Of a DNA stretch of 64,000 nt, positions 1-8,210 are shown in pieces (position 1 is the first letter of the stretch; each line of letters opens with the position of its first letter). Under the pieces are notes generated by a model. It had not been told where the DNA came from. It did not search any database and saw nothing but the letters and a program-made list of their open reading frames with translations. The DNA comes from Mucilaginibacter ginsenosidivorans (GTDB lineage Bacteria > Bacteroidota > Bacteroidia > Sphingobacteriales > Sphingobacteriaceae). The translations under genes and the position numbers were made by a program. The stretch spans positions 3,720,001 to 3,784,000 of the forward strand of contig NZ_CP042436.1 of NCBI RefSeq assembly GCF_007971025.1. The letters are read 5' to 3'.

Positions 1-182
1 ACTATACCGTGCCTACTGCTATCGTTATGGGATCGGAAGAGGATGGCATACGCAACGAGATCATCCGTATGGCCGACCATTTAGCCAAAATACCGATGTT
101 TGGGGAGATCGAGTCGCTGAATGTTTCGGTATCGACGGGTGTGATATTGTACGAGGCTGTGCGCCAAAGGCGCAGTAGTTAG
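1..182 (+). CDS. SpoU/TrmH-family RNA 2'-O-methyltransferase, C-terminal part only
   Basis: This is the last 59 residues of a gene that begins before the window. The readable frame starts at base 3 and ends in TAG. The peptide contains AIVMGSEEDGIRNE, then PMFGEIESLNVSVSTGVILYE. These match motifs 2 and 3 of SPOUT (trefoil-knot) methyltransferases, where the knot binds S-adenosylmethionine and the SLNVS motif closes the active site. The family 2'-O-methylates rRNA (RlmB type) or tRNA (TrmH type) in the cytoplasm. The fragment does not show which RNA is the target. Family assignment is firm; the exact enzyme is open. Confidence 0.85.
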   Translation, partial: YTVPTAIVMGSEEDGIRNEIIRMADHLAKIPMFGEIESLNVSVSTGVILYEAVRQRRSS

Positions 183-234
183 TGATTAGTTAACTGGTGA
201 TCAGTTGCAAATGTCACTAATCTTCTAATCACTA
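180..234. repeat. Intergenic inverted repeat, family 1, site A
   Basis: Perfect 10-bp arms (TAGTGATTAG and CTAATCACTA) close a stretch built from degenerate GTGATTAG-like words. The left arm overlaps the stop codon of the methyltransferase. Related sequence occurs near 3.85, 6.46 and 46.63 kb in this window. It may act as a two-sided 3'-end hairpin between two converging genes. No coding content is seen. Confidence 0.6.
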
Positions 235-237
235 CCC

Positions 238-1323
238 TCAAATATACTTCGTTCCGAACTTCGTTTTTACGTCTGCTACTACCTGTTTCACATTTTGTTC
301 CTGGTCGCGGGGGCAGATAAGGAGCGTATTATTCGATTCCACTACGATAAAATCATGCAGGCCCTGTAAAACAACCAACTTATCAGCGGGTACGTTCACC
401 ATGCAGTTCGATGAGTCGTACATGATCACTTTCTCTGATGGGATGACCGCATTGCCAACATAATCTTTTTCAGCAAGCTGGTATATGGATGCCCAGGTAC
501 CCAGGTCGGACCAGCCGAATTCTGAAGGAAGTACATAGACGTTATCGGCCTTTTCCATAATACCGTAGTCGATAGAAATATTGGTGCATTGCTGATAGGC
601 CTTGTGTACATGGGCCTTTTCACCGTCGGTATTGTAAACCGAACGCGCCTCCGCGAAGATTTCGTTCATCTCCGGCTGGTAACGGACAAAAGCTTTTACA
701 ATAGACTTAGCTGACCAAACGAAGATCCCGGCATTCCATAAAAAATCGCCGCTTTGGATAAAGGTTTTGGCTAATTCGAGATTAGGCTTTTCCGTGAACG
801 TCTTAACTTTATGAAATTCGTCATTTATGGCATTGTCTGTGAACTGGATATAGCCATAACCGGTATCGGGTCTCGATGGCTTTATACCGAGTGTTATCAG
901 GCATTCTTTTTCAGAAGCCACTTTTAGCGATTTCTCGATAGCAGATATAAAAGCCGCCTCGTCCAATATCAGGTGATCTGATGGCGCCACAACAATAGCG
1001 GCATCCGGATTCATACTTTCTATTTTGAAACAGCCATAGGCAATGCAAGGCGCCGTATTGCGCATCACCGGCTCGGTAAGTATCTGGCTGTTCTGCATAT
1101 CGGGCAACTGAGTTTTTACCAGCCCGGCATAATTTTCATTAGTTACAACGTAAATATTTTCTTTCGGGCAAACTTTCAGGAACCTGTCGTAGGTATTTTG
1201 AATCAGTGTTTTACCGGTACCAAGTATATCTAAGAATTGTTTTGGATAGGATGTTCTGCTAATAGGCCAAAAACGGCTTCCGATACCGCCTGCCATGATA
1301 ATAGCATAATAGTTTTTATTCAT
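238..1323 (-). CDS. manC: Mannose-1-phosphate guanylyltransferase
   Basis: Makes GDP-mannose from mannose-1-phosphate and GTP, a cytoplasmic step that feeds polysaccharide, LPS and GDP-fucose synthesis. The 361-residue protein opens with AGGIGSRFWPISRTSYPKQF, the signature loop of sugar nucleotidyltransferases with the catalytic Arg and Lys. Further motifs are VVAPSDHL and FTEKP near residue 180, and WNAGIF and EFGWSDLGTW in the second half. It is the short form: the C-terminal cupin isomerase domain of bifunctional ManC/AlgA is absent, so phosphomannose isomerase must be encoded elsewhere. The start gives the normal N-terminus for the family. It converges with the methyltransferase and diverges from recQ. 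Confidence 0.92.
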   Translation of the reverse strand: MNKNYYAIIMAGGIGSRFWPISRTSYPKQFLDILGTGKTLIQNTYDRFLKVCPKENIYVVTNENYAGLVKTQLPDMQNSQILTEPVMRNTAPCIAYGCFKIESMNPDAAIVVAPSDHLILDEAAFISAIEKSLKVASEKECLITLGIKPSRPDTGYGYIQFTDNAINDEFHKVKTFTEKPNLELAKTFIQSGDFLWNAGIFVWSAKSIVKAFVRYQPEMNEIFAEARSVYNTDGEKAHVHKAYQQCTNISIDYGIMEKADNVYVLPSEFGWSDLGTWASIYQLAEKDYVGNAVIPSEKVIMYDSSNCMVNVPADKLVVLQGLHDFIVVESNNTLLICPRDQEQNVKQVVADVKTKFGTKYI

Positions 1324-1564
1324 CTGAATTTAAAGAATTTTATAGCTCAAAGGCCGTGACAAAATTGGACATTATTCTGTAAAGTATTTGTTAAATAAAA
1401 TCGCATCAAACGCCCGAAATTTTATCAAAGTTATAAATCCTGTAAATAAACAAATTGTTTTCATTTAAAAATCATTTTTGTATAAAATTTAAAACAAAAC
1501 CCATCGTTTATTTAGAAAATTTTGTTATTTTGAACTTTTAAATACAATAATATAATTACCTATA

Positions 1565-3760
1565 ATGATTGAAACGAAACGGTCGCTTTTTGATAATCTG
1601 CAGAATTTTTTTGGGTTTGATAACTTCAAGGGAGAGCAGGAAGCGATCATCACGAACATCCTCGCCGGAAATGATACTTTCGTGATTATGCCGACGGGCG
1701 GGGGCAAATCCATGTGCTATCAATTGCCGGCCCTGATGAGTGATGGTACGGCGATCGTTATATCGCCGCTGATAGCGCTGATGAAAAACCAGGTAGACCA
1801 ATTGAGAGCCTTCGGAGGTTCGGACAGCATAGCACATTTTTTAAATTCATCGTTGACCAAGGCCGACATAGCACGTGTGAAGGAAGATGTACTGGGTGGG
1901 AAAACAAAATTGCTTTACGTAGCGCCCGAATCGTTAACCAAACAGGAAAATGTCGATTTTCTCCGTTTGAACCATGTTTCGTTCGTCGCCGTGGACGAAG
2001 CGCATTGTATCTCGGAATGGGGGCACGATTTTCGCCCCGAGTACCGCAAGATACGCCAGGTGATCAGCAACATAGGCGACGATATCCCCATTATTGCATT
2101 AACCGCTACAGCAACCCCTAAGGTACAACAAGATATCCAGAAGAACCTGCAAATGAATAATGCAACGGTTTTCAAATCATCGTTCAATCGCTCCAACCTG
2201 TTTTACGAGGTACGGGCGAAAAGAAACGTGATCAAGGAGATCGTCAAATTCGTTAAGCAAAACCAGGGAAAATCGGGGATCATATATTGCCTTAGCCGTA
2301 AAAAGGTGGAAGAAGTGGCCGAGGCCTTAAATCTTAACGGTGTAAAGGCCCTGCCTTACCATGCCGGACTAGAATCGAAGGTACGCGCCGACACACAGGA
2401 CAAGTTCCTGATGGAGGATGTAGACGTTATTGTGGCGACAATTGCCTTTGGAATGGGGATCGACAAGCCAGACGTTCGTTATGTGATACACCACGATATG
2501 CCGAAAAGCATGGAAGGTTATTACCAGGAAACGGGCCGCTCGGGGCGTGATGGCGGCGAAGGTGTTTGCCTTGCCTTCTATTCTGAAAAGGATATAGACA
2601 AGCTGCAAAAGTTTATGAAAGATAAACCCGTATCGGAGCGCGAGATAGGCACCCAGATACTGAAGGAAGTAATAGACTACGCCGAATCATCTGTTTGCCG
2701 CCGGAAACAGTTGCTGCACTACTTTGGCGAAAACTTTAATGAAGCGGGCTGCAACAATATGTGCGATAATTGCTGCGCACACAAAGAACATTTTGATGGC
2801 GAGGAACAATTGCATAAGGCGTTGAGCCTGGTTAAAAAATTGGGCGAGAAGTTTGATGACGAGCATATCATCAGTGTACTAATGGGTGCAGACAACCCGC
2901 AGGTGCATAATTATGGCCATCATTTGATAGACGAGTTCGGTTCGGGTAAAGACGATGGAGAAAACCTTTGGAAATCATTGATGCGCCAGGCGCTGCTCAA
3001 TAATTATCTTTCCAAAGATATTGATCAGTATGGCTTGCTTAGATTAACCAAAGCCGGCATCAACTTCCTTGATAATCCGCATAGCATCAGGTTTGTTCTG
3101 AACCGCCCGATGGGCGCTACGGACGATGATGAGTCGGAAGACGGCCCGAAACAAGGCGGAGGAGCGCTTGATACCGAATTGCTGCAGATGTTGAAGGACC
3201 TGCGCAAGAAAATAGCCAAGCAAAAGGGTTTGCCCCCGTTTGTGATATTCCAGGACCCATCGCTCGAAGAAATGTGCACACATTACCCGATAACAACGGA
3301 GGAGTTGAAGCAAATTTCTGGCGTAGGTACGGGCAAAGCAATGAAATTTGGTGCGCCATTCATCGATCTAATCAAGAAATACGTCGAGGATAATGAAATA
3401 GACCGCCCGGTAGATATGGTGATCAAGAGCGCTGCCAACAAATCGGCGTTAAAGGTTTATATCATCCAGAATATTGACCGCCATCTGAGCTTGGAGGACA
3501 TCGCCGCTTCAAAAGGATTAACTTATGAAGAGATACTTCGTGAAGTGGAAACTATCGTTAATTCGGGCACTAAACTTAACCTCAATTACTTTATTGATGA
3601 AGTGATAGACGAAGATAAACAGGAAGAGGTTTTTGACTATTTTAAAACGGCCGAGATCGATTCGATCGATAATGCCCTTGCAGAACTAGGGGCCGACGAC
3701 TATACCCGTGAGGAGGTACAATTAATGCGCATCAAATTCATATCAGAAATAGGGAATTGA
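1565..3760 (+). CDS. recQ: ATP-dependent DNA helicase RecQ
   Basis: A 3'-5' DNA helicase for recombinational repair and replication-fork processing. The 731 residues hold, in order: Walker A MPTGGGKS at 42-49; DEAH at 144-147; the aromatic-rich loop CISEWGHDFR just after it; motif V/VI AFGMGIDKPDVRYV and QETGRSGRDG near 295-330; zinc-binding cysteines of the RQC region near C378, C396, C400 and C403; an HRDC domain around 540-610 with the helix-hairpin phrase ISGVGTGKAMKFG; and a C-terminal helix-turn-helix extension with LSLEDIAASKGLTYEEIL. That extension is the HTH_40 type seen in many Bacteroidota RecQ proteins and makes it longer than E. coli RecQ (about 610). It stands alone, followed by a hairpin terminator. 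Confidence 0.95.
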   Translation: MIETKRSLFDNLQNFFGFDNFKGEQEAIITNILAGNDTFVIMPTGGGKSMCYQLPALMSDGTAIVISPLIALMKNQVDQLRAFGGSDSIAHFLNSSLTKADIARVKEDVLGGKTKLLYVAPESLTKQENVDFLRLNHVSFVAVDEAHCISEWGHDFRPEYRKIRQVISNIGDDIPIIALTATATPKVQQDIQKNLQMNNATVFKSSFNRSNLFYEVRAKRNVIKEIVKFVKQNQGKSGIIYCLSRKKVEEVAEALNLNGVKALPYHAGLESKVRADTQDKFLMEDVDVIVATIAFGMGIDKPDVRYVIHHDMPKSMEGYYQETGRSGRDGGEGVCLAFYSEKDIDKLQKFMKDKPVSEREIGTQILKEVIDYAESSVCRRKQLLHYFGENFNEAGCNNMCDNCCAHKEHFDGEEQLHKALSLVKKLGEKFDDEHIISVLMGADNPQVHNYGHHLIDEFGSGKDDGENLWKSLMRQALLNNYLSKDIDQYGLLRLTKAGINFLDNPHSIRFVLNRPMGATDDDESEDGPKQGGGALDTELLQMLKDLRKKIAKQKGLPPFVIFQDPSLEEMCTHYPITTEELKQISGVGTGKAMKFGAPFIDLIKKYVEDNEIDRPVDMVIKSAANKSALKVYIIQNIDRHLSLEDIAASKGLTYEEILREVETIVNSGTKLNLNYFIDEVIDEDKQEEVFDYFKTAEIDSIDNALAELGADDYTREEVQLMRIKFISEIGN

Positions 3761-3788
3761 GCAGAAAGCTTAAAGTTTATAATATTAT

Positions 3789-3812
3789 AGCCGGTGATAA
3801 GCCGGCTTTTTG
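3789..3812 (+). terminator. Rho-independent terminator after recQ
   Basis: AGCCGG pairs with CCGGCT across a seven-base loop and is followed by TTTTT. It lies 29 bases after the recQ stop. Confidence 0.7.
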
Positions 3813-3850
3813 CTTTCACACGATTGTTGTCAATTTGTCCATACAGGCCT

Positions 3851-3875
3851 GATCTCTAATCACCGGCTCTAATCT
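3851..3875. repeat. Single arm of intergenic repeat family 1 (site D)
   Basis: GATCTCTAATCACCGG followed by CTCTAATCTCTA repeats the same words as the right arm at 46.70 kb. No opposite arm is seen, so this looks like a partial copy. It ends at the stop codon of the neighbouring minus-strand gene. Confidence 0.4.
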
Positions 3876-5774
3876 CTACTTCGCAATTATCTTAAACTCC
3901 GTCCTGCGGTTTTTACTACGGCCATCGTCAGTATCGTTTGATTCGATGGGTTGCGTCTCGCCATAGCCTTTGTAAGTTAACCTTTCGGGCTGAATACCGT
4001 TAGCTATCAAATATTGGTAAACAGCTTTGGCACGATTCTCAGACAGTACCTGGTTAGATTGCACAGTACCTACGTTATCCGTATGGCCGGATACTTCGAT
4101 ATGCACGGTCTTGTTCAGGTTAAGAAAATCTATGAGTTTTTGTAGTTCGGGCTTCGATTCGTCTTTGATGTCAAACTTATTGGTATCAAAAAAGATGTTT
4201 TTTAGAATAACCTTATTGCCAACCTCGATAGGCTGCAAATAAGCGGTGATATGGAATGGCTCGGTATTTACATGTCCTGCAAGTGAGAAATTAGCCGAAT
4301 AGAAGAGGTAGCCGTCCCTGGCGATATTTAGCCCGTAATCTTTACCTGTTGTAATGGTCGCCAGGAAATCGCCCTGCTCGGCCGAACTGTAATCCTGGTA
4401 AACAGGTGAGTTCTTAACCAGGTCGACGATCTCCACTGCCGATTCCAGGGGTTGTTTGGTTACCGCGTCCAGCACAATGCCTTTGACATAGGTAACCTCA
4501 TGCGGCCGAAGTGCAGGCGGCAGTTCGAAAGTATAAATATCAAATCCGCCCTGGCCGTTTAACTTGTTTGATGCAAAAAAAGCATAAGTTCCATTTGCAG
4601 TTAAGGTGAGCCCGTTCTCATCACCGTTTGAATTGATGGGGTAGCCCAGGTTTATTGGTTTTTGCCACTTCCCATCCTTGCCCAGGTGACTTACAAACAG
4701 GTCCATTCCACCAAGGCCCGGCCAGCCGTTCGAGCAAAAATAAAAGGTACTGTCGTCGGGGTGAATAAATGGCGATTGCTCGTCGTATGGCGTATTGATA
4801 TTCGGCCCCATATTCTCCGGTTGCGACCAGCCCTTTTCGCTAAGGGTCGATTTATAAAGGTCGTAACCCCCATATCCGCCTTTCCGGTTGCTCACGAAAT
4901 AAAGTGTACGTCCGTCAGCGCTTATAGACGGCTGCGACTCCCAGCCATTTGTGTTTACCGGCGGACTTATATCAAAGGGTTTATTCCAGTCGTTACCCTT
5001 TTTGGTTGCAATGTAAATATCGCATCGCCCGAGGCCGTCCGGGCGGTTGCAGCCCGTAAAAAACAGCACTTTACCATTTTGAGAAATAGACTGCGCACCT
5101 TCGTTATATCTCGGTGTATTGATCTGGTCGCTCAGGTAGGTTGCCGTTTGCCACTTGCCGTTAACCTTGTCGCTTTTATAAAAGTCCTCGTTGTTATTGA
5201 TTTTGCGGGTAAATATCAAAGTATTTTCGTCGGCTGTAACGGTCGGCAGGTATTCATCATCAGCCGTATTGATCTCGTCTCCAACGTTAATAGGTTTAAA
5301 TGGTACCGGGTGTTGTATAGCATCGAGGCTGAAGGCGCAGTCGTTCAATAATTTTTTTGCGATTGCCGCCGTCTGCGGGGTTGTATTATCGTATGAAAGA
5401 TATTTTTCGAGATGTATTTTAGCCTGCGCATACTGAGCGTTATGAACCTCGCAATCGCCAAGCTTATAATAAATGCCCCGGCTAAATTCTGGATCGAGGG
5501 CAATCGCCTTGAGGAATTGTTCCGATGCTTCTCCATAACGCCACCTGCCCCGCAGGACATCACCTAAAAGAACATGGGCCTCTATAAATTTTGCATCCTC
5601 ACCAATGGCTTTTTGCAACTGCTCAATAGCCTCGTCATATAAGCGATCGTCGAGACTTTGATTGGCCAGTGCGAAGTATTGAATTGCTTGTTTGTCGGTA
5701 GTAGAGTATTGCCTCTGAGCGTAAACAAGCGAAGCAAACAGGAGAAAAAACACCGAAAGGAAAATAACTTTCAT
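3876..5774 (-). CDS. OmpA-family outer-membrane protein with TPR and PD40 repeats
   Basis: The 632-residue protein has a cleavable signal (MKVIFLSVFFLLFASLVYAQ). TPR-like helices follow (about 30-140), with FIEAHVLLGDVLRG and SRGIYYKLGDCEV. Next are PD40/WD40-like propeller repeats (about 180-410), for example SADGRTLYFVSNRKGGYGGY and HPDDSTFYFCSNGWPG, then a carboxypeptidase-regulatory-like beta domain near 425-510. An OmpA peptidoglycan-binding domain ends the protein, with EVSGHTDNVGTVQSNQVLSE and LTYKGYGETQPIESN. It should sit in the periplasm or outer membrane and bind peptidoglycan. This architecture is common in Bacteroidota, often in gliding or secretion loci, but no such partners lie nearby. 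The substrate or partner is unknown. Confidence 0.88.
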   Translation of the reverse strand: MKVIFLSVFFLLFASLVYAQRQYSTTDKQAIQYFALANQSLDDRLYDEAIEQLQKAIGEDAKFIEAHVLLGDVLRGRWRYGEASEQFLKAIALDPEFSRGIYYKLGDCEVHNAQYAQAKIHLEKYLSYDNTTPQTAAIAKKLLNDCAFSLDAIQHPVPFKPINVGDEINTADDEYLPTVTADENTLIFTRKINNNEDFYKSDKVNGKWQTATYLSDQINTPRYNEGAQSISQNGKVLFFTGCNRPDGLGRCDIYIATKKGNDWNKPFDISPPVNTNGWESQPSISADGRTLYFVSNRKGGYGGYDLYKSTLSEKGWSQPENMGPNINTPYDEQSPFIHPDDSTFYFCSNGWPGLGGMDLFVSHLGKDGKWQKPINLGYPINSNGDENGLTLTANGTYAFFASNKLNGQGGFDIYTFELPPALRPHEVTYVKGIVLDAVTKQPLESAVEIVDLVKNSPVYQDYSSAEQGDFLATITTGKDYGLNIARDGYLFYSANFSLAGHVNTEPFHITAYLQPIEVGNKVILKNIFFDTNKFDIKDESKPELQKLIDFLNLNKTVHIEVSGHTDNVGTVQSNQVLSENRAKAVYQYLIANGIQPERLTYKGYGETQPIESNDTDDGRSKNRRTEFKIIAK

Positions 5775-5813
5775 CCGACGTAATACGGTATTTAAAGCCC
5801 GAAGTTACGGTAT

Positions 5814-6437
5814 TTAGGGGATATTCAAATATTTATGTGTTTGCAGCGATATCTCCCATTTGGGGTTATTCATCACATAATCAACAATAAGCGGCGTCAT
5901 TTCCTTCGCTTTCGACCATTCGGGCTGAAGATATAATTTACATTGCGCCGATACCATAGCTGCATGCTCTTCGGCCCAGGCAAAATCCGACTTATTGAAT
6001 ATGATCACTTTCAGTTCATCAGCGTGTTGGGCGATGCCTGCAGCGGGCTTTTTGAATTTTTTTGGCGAAAGGCATACCCAGTCCCATTGTCCCGACATTG
6101 GATAGGCGCCAGATGTTTCAATAAAAGTTTTAATGCCGTTTTCGCGAAGCCCGGAGGTTAAATAGTCAAGATTATACAAAAGTGGTTCGCCGCCTGTAAC
6201 CACAACGGCGCGTGAAGGGTATTTTAAAGCGTTCTCCACGATCTTATCTGCCGCGGTGAGCGGATGGAGTTCAGCGTCCCAGCTTTCCTTTACGTCGCAC
6301 CAATGACAGCCTACGTCGCAACCACCTAAACGGATAAAGTAGGCCGCCTTACCGGTATTAAATCCTTCGCCCTGTATCGTATAAAATTCTTCCATCAAAG
6401 GAAGTAATGTGCCGTCGTCCGGAACCTGGTGTGCCAT
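5814..6437 (-). CDS. queE: 7-carboxy-7-deazaguanine synthase (radical SAM)
   Basis: Converts 6-carboxy-tetrahydropterin to 7-carboxy-7-deazaguanine, the ring-contraction step of the queuosine/preQ0 pathway. GGCDVGCHWCD carries the CX3CX2C cluster motif. FYTIQGEGFNTGKAAYFIRL upstream of it is the family's N-terminal signature, and VVVTGGEPLLYNLDYL is the SAM-binding GGE motif. I take ATG at 6437 (MAHQVPDDG) as the start. An upstream in-frame TTG at 6452 would place the -7 box in the coding sequence. That gives 207 residues, normal for the family. No other queuosine gene is nearby. Confidence 0.92.
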   Translation of the reverse strand: MAHQVPDDGTLLPLMEEFYTIQGEGFNTGKAAYFIRLGGCDVGCHWCDVKESWDAELHPLTAADKIVENALKYPSRAVVVTGGEPLLYNLDYLTSGLRENGIKTFIETSGAYPMSGQWDWVCLSPKKFKKPAAGIAQHADELKVIIFNKSDFAWAEEHAAMVSAQCKLYLQPEWSKAKEMTPLIVDYVMNNPKWEISLQTHKYLNIP

Positions 6438-6449
6438 ATTTTGAAGAGG

Positions 6450-6457
6450 CAAATATA
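6450..6457 (-). promoter_or_regulatory. Bacteroidota -7 promoter box for queE
   Basis: TATATTTG on the minus strand matches TAnnTTTG and lies 12 bases before the chosen ATG. It supports the ATG over the upstream TTG as start. Confidence 0.6.
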
Positions 6458-6530
6458 GTGATTAGAGATCAGTGATTAGTTAATTAGTGTCAGCACATAA
6501 CTAGCCACTGATAACCAATCACTGGTCACC
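6456..6530. repeat. Intergenic inverted repeat, family 1, site B
   Basis: Two tandem AGTGATTAG words on the left face CCAATCACTGGTCACC on the right, forming an imperfect long hairpin. It is made of the same words as the copies at 180 and 46,634. It lies between the divergent queE and lipoprotein genes. Confidence 0.55.
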
Positions 6531-6531
6531 T

Positions 6532-6564
6532 AAAAAATTAATTGAATTTTTCAATTAATTTTTT
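6532..6564. promoter_or_regulatory. Perfect 15-bp AT-rich palindrome between divergent genes
   Basis: AAAAAATTAATTGAA and TTCAATTAATTTTTT are exact reverse complements around a TTT centre. It sits 25 bases before the ATG of the plus-strand lipoprotein gene. It could be a regulator site or a hairpin; the sequence does not decide. Confidence 0.45.
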
Positions 6565-6588
6565 TACAATTACGTTAAATATTCGCTT

Positions 6589-7353
6589 ATGCGAAAAGCT
6601 TACTTTTTCATACTGTTTTTAACTGTAGTTTGCCTCACATCCTGTGTTGACGTGGAGGAACATTACGATTTCAAAGCTGATGGCTCGTGTAAAGTGGCTT
6701 ATACTTTTGACATGGGCAAGGCGATGTCGGTATTAATGAATTTGATGCCGGATTCAATAAAGGCTACGCCGCAGTTTTCGATGGTAAAGGATACCACGCT
6801 GAATTTTTATAGCGCCATGCCTGATAGCACCCAGCAAAAGATGACGCTTGAGCAAACGAACCTGGCAAAAAGCAGTAATTTATCTGTGAGAATGAACCTG
6901 CCCAAAAGCGAAATGAAGGTAAGTATTTCGCACCAGGCAAAAGATGCTGCCGACCTGCAATATTATCTCAGGAACATATCGAAGATCGAATCGGAGAGTA
7001 ATCTAAATTCGGTCTCGAAGAATAAAAGTGACGTAAAGGGCTTTGACGCACAACAATTGATAAGCGGGCAGGATTATTATGCTTACGAGGTTACCCCGCA
7101 CAAATTTTACCGTGTCATCGATAAGGCTAAGTTTAACGCTTTCCTAAAAAAAGCGCAATCAACGCTTGCTATGGCAAAAGCTATGCTTATCGATATGCCT
7201 TATAAAGTGGTGCTTAATTTTGCTAAACCTGTAAAAAAAGTAAATAATCCGAGGGCATTGGTTTCGGCCGACAGAAAACGGGTCACCCTGCAAACCAACA
7301 TGGACGAGATCATCAAAGATCCTTCAGTAATGAATTTGAAGATCGATTTTTGA
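6589..7353 (+). CDS. Predicted lipoprotein, LppM-like beta-rich protein
   Basis: The 254-residue protein starts with a lipoprotein signal, with lipobox LTSC and cysteine at residue 19. It should be lipidated and face the periplasm. The opening phrase CVDVEEHYDFKADGSCKVAY (a hydrophobic strand followed by a DGS turn) resembles bacterial LppM-like lipoproteins, but I cannot confirm a family. The rest is mixed alpha/beta and ends in a predicted strand rather than a membrane segment. It is first in a compact trio, four bases before a Rieske-type gene, which suggests co-transcription. Function unknown. Confidence 0.7.
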   Translation: MRKAYFFILFLTVVCLTSCVDVEEHYDFKADGSCKVAYTFDMGKAMSVLMNLMPDSIKATPQFSMVKDTTLNFYSAMPDSTQQKMTLEQTNLAKSSNLSVRMNLPKSEMKVSISHQAKDAADLQYYLRNISKIESESNLNSVSKNKSDVKGFDAQQLISGQDYYAYEVTPHKFYRVIDKAKFNAFLKKAQSTLAMAKAMLIDMPYKVVLNFAKPVKKVNNPRALVSADRKRVTLQTNMDEIIKDPSVMNLKIDF

Positions 7354-7357
7354 AAGC

Positions 7358-7696
7358 ATGGAATGGTATAAAATACCTGATCTGAAATACACCGGACAAA
7401 CATTTATTAAAAGGGTAAAAGCAGGCGGAAAAACCATCTGTCTCGTCGGTTATGACAACAAGGTTTTTGCATTAGGCGCAAAATGCCCGCACGCCGGGGG
7501 CGATCTTACACAGGGCTGGTGTAAAGAAGGGAAACTTATTTGCCCGGTACACAGATACTCCTATAGCCTGGAAACCGGGAAAGGGAGCGAGGGCCAAAAC
7601 GATTATATAGACAGTTATCCTGTTGAAATAAAGGATGATTCTGTTTATATTGGCATCAGTTCGTTCTGGGAGAAATTTAAACAAGCATTTAAATAA
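7358..7696 (+). CDS. Rieske [2Fe-2S] ferredoxin-like protein
   Basis: A 112-residue single-domain Rieske protein. KCPHAGGDLTQGWC and LICPVHRYSYSL give the CXH...CX2H ligand set for a [2Fe-2S] cluster with two Cys and two His ligands. This is the arrangement of Rieske ferredoxins that pass electrons to oxygenases, or of the NirD-type small subunit. There is no signal peptide, so it is cytoplasmic. No oxygenase or reductase lies beside it. The stop codon overlaps the next ATG by one base (TAATG), so the downstream gene is probably translationally coupled. The redox partner is unknown. Confidence 0.85.
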   Translation: MEWYKIPDLKYTGQTFIKRVKAGGKTICLVGYDNKVFALGAKCPHAGGDLTQGWCKEGKLICPVHRYSYSLETGKGSEGQNDYIDSYPVEIKDDSVYIGISSFWEKFKQAFK

Positions 7697-8130
7697 TGGG
7701 CAACATCGAGATAAACGACCTGGCAAGGGATTTTTATAAAGCCGTTAGTTTCAGGAATGAGAAAGCGCCGGACCTGAGCCAGCTTCAGATACTTTTTTTT
7801 GGCGATGGCATCCTGGTAAACAACAGTTTTCAGCATCCCATAGGATTTACTGCTGAATCGTTTGTATCGGCACTGGAATCGGACATTGCCGAGGGCAACA
7901 TGGATCAGTTCATTCAGCATGAATTGCACGCCAAAACGGAGGTTTTTGGTAAACTGGCCCAGCGAATAAGCGTTTACGAATATAACTTAGGCGAAGAAAC
8001 ATCTGGCCGCTTGCCCAGGGGTGTTAATTATATGCAGTTTGTACAGGTAGATGGTAACTGGCGTATCCTTTCTGTTGCCTGGTGCGACGAGAACGAGGAT
8101 AATCTTATTCCGCAGGAATATATGCAATAG
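7696..8130 (+). CDS. Hypothetical NTF2/SnoaL-like protein
   Basis: The 144-residue cytoplasmic protein begins with a helix (INDLARDFYKAVSFRN). Strands and a pocket-like middle follow, and it ends with YMQFVQVDGNWRILSVAWCDE. That last pattern (V-D-G-x-W-R-I-x-S-x-x-W) is the final strand pair of SnoaL/DUF4440 NTF2-like folds. Such proteins bind small molecules or act as small enzymes. Overlap with the Rieske gene suggests they act together, perhaps as an accessory subunit. Assignment is by fold pattern only. Confidence 0.65.
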   Translation: MGNIEINDLARDFYKAVSFRNEKAPDLSQLQILFFGDGILVNNSFQHPIGFTAESFVSALESDIAEGNMDQFIQHELHAKTEVFGKLAQRISVYEYNLGEETSGRLPRGVNYMQFVQVDGNWRILSVAWCDENEDNLIPQEYMQ

Positions 8131-8134
8131 TGTG

Positions 8135-8186
8135 GTTGGATGGGTTGAACAGGCTGGCTAAGTTCCTGCTTTTCAACTTAATCAAC
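8135..8186. repeat. Intergenic inverted repeat, family 2, site A
   Basis: GTTGGATGGGTTGAA faces TTCAACTTAATCAAC; 11 of 15 positions pair. The same words, with longer and better matched arms, occur at 31.6 kb. It lies just after the trio, between converging genes, so it may help end transcription. Confidence 0.4.
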
Positions 8187-8210
8187 AATTAACCTTTCAC
8201 TCGATCAACT

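Noticed and set aside
4662..5351. 229-codon open frame on the plus strand
   Set aside because: It lies entirely opposite the well-supported OmpA/PD40 gene; its protein has no recognisable domain and arises from the repeated propeller codons.
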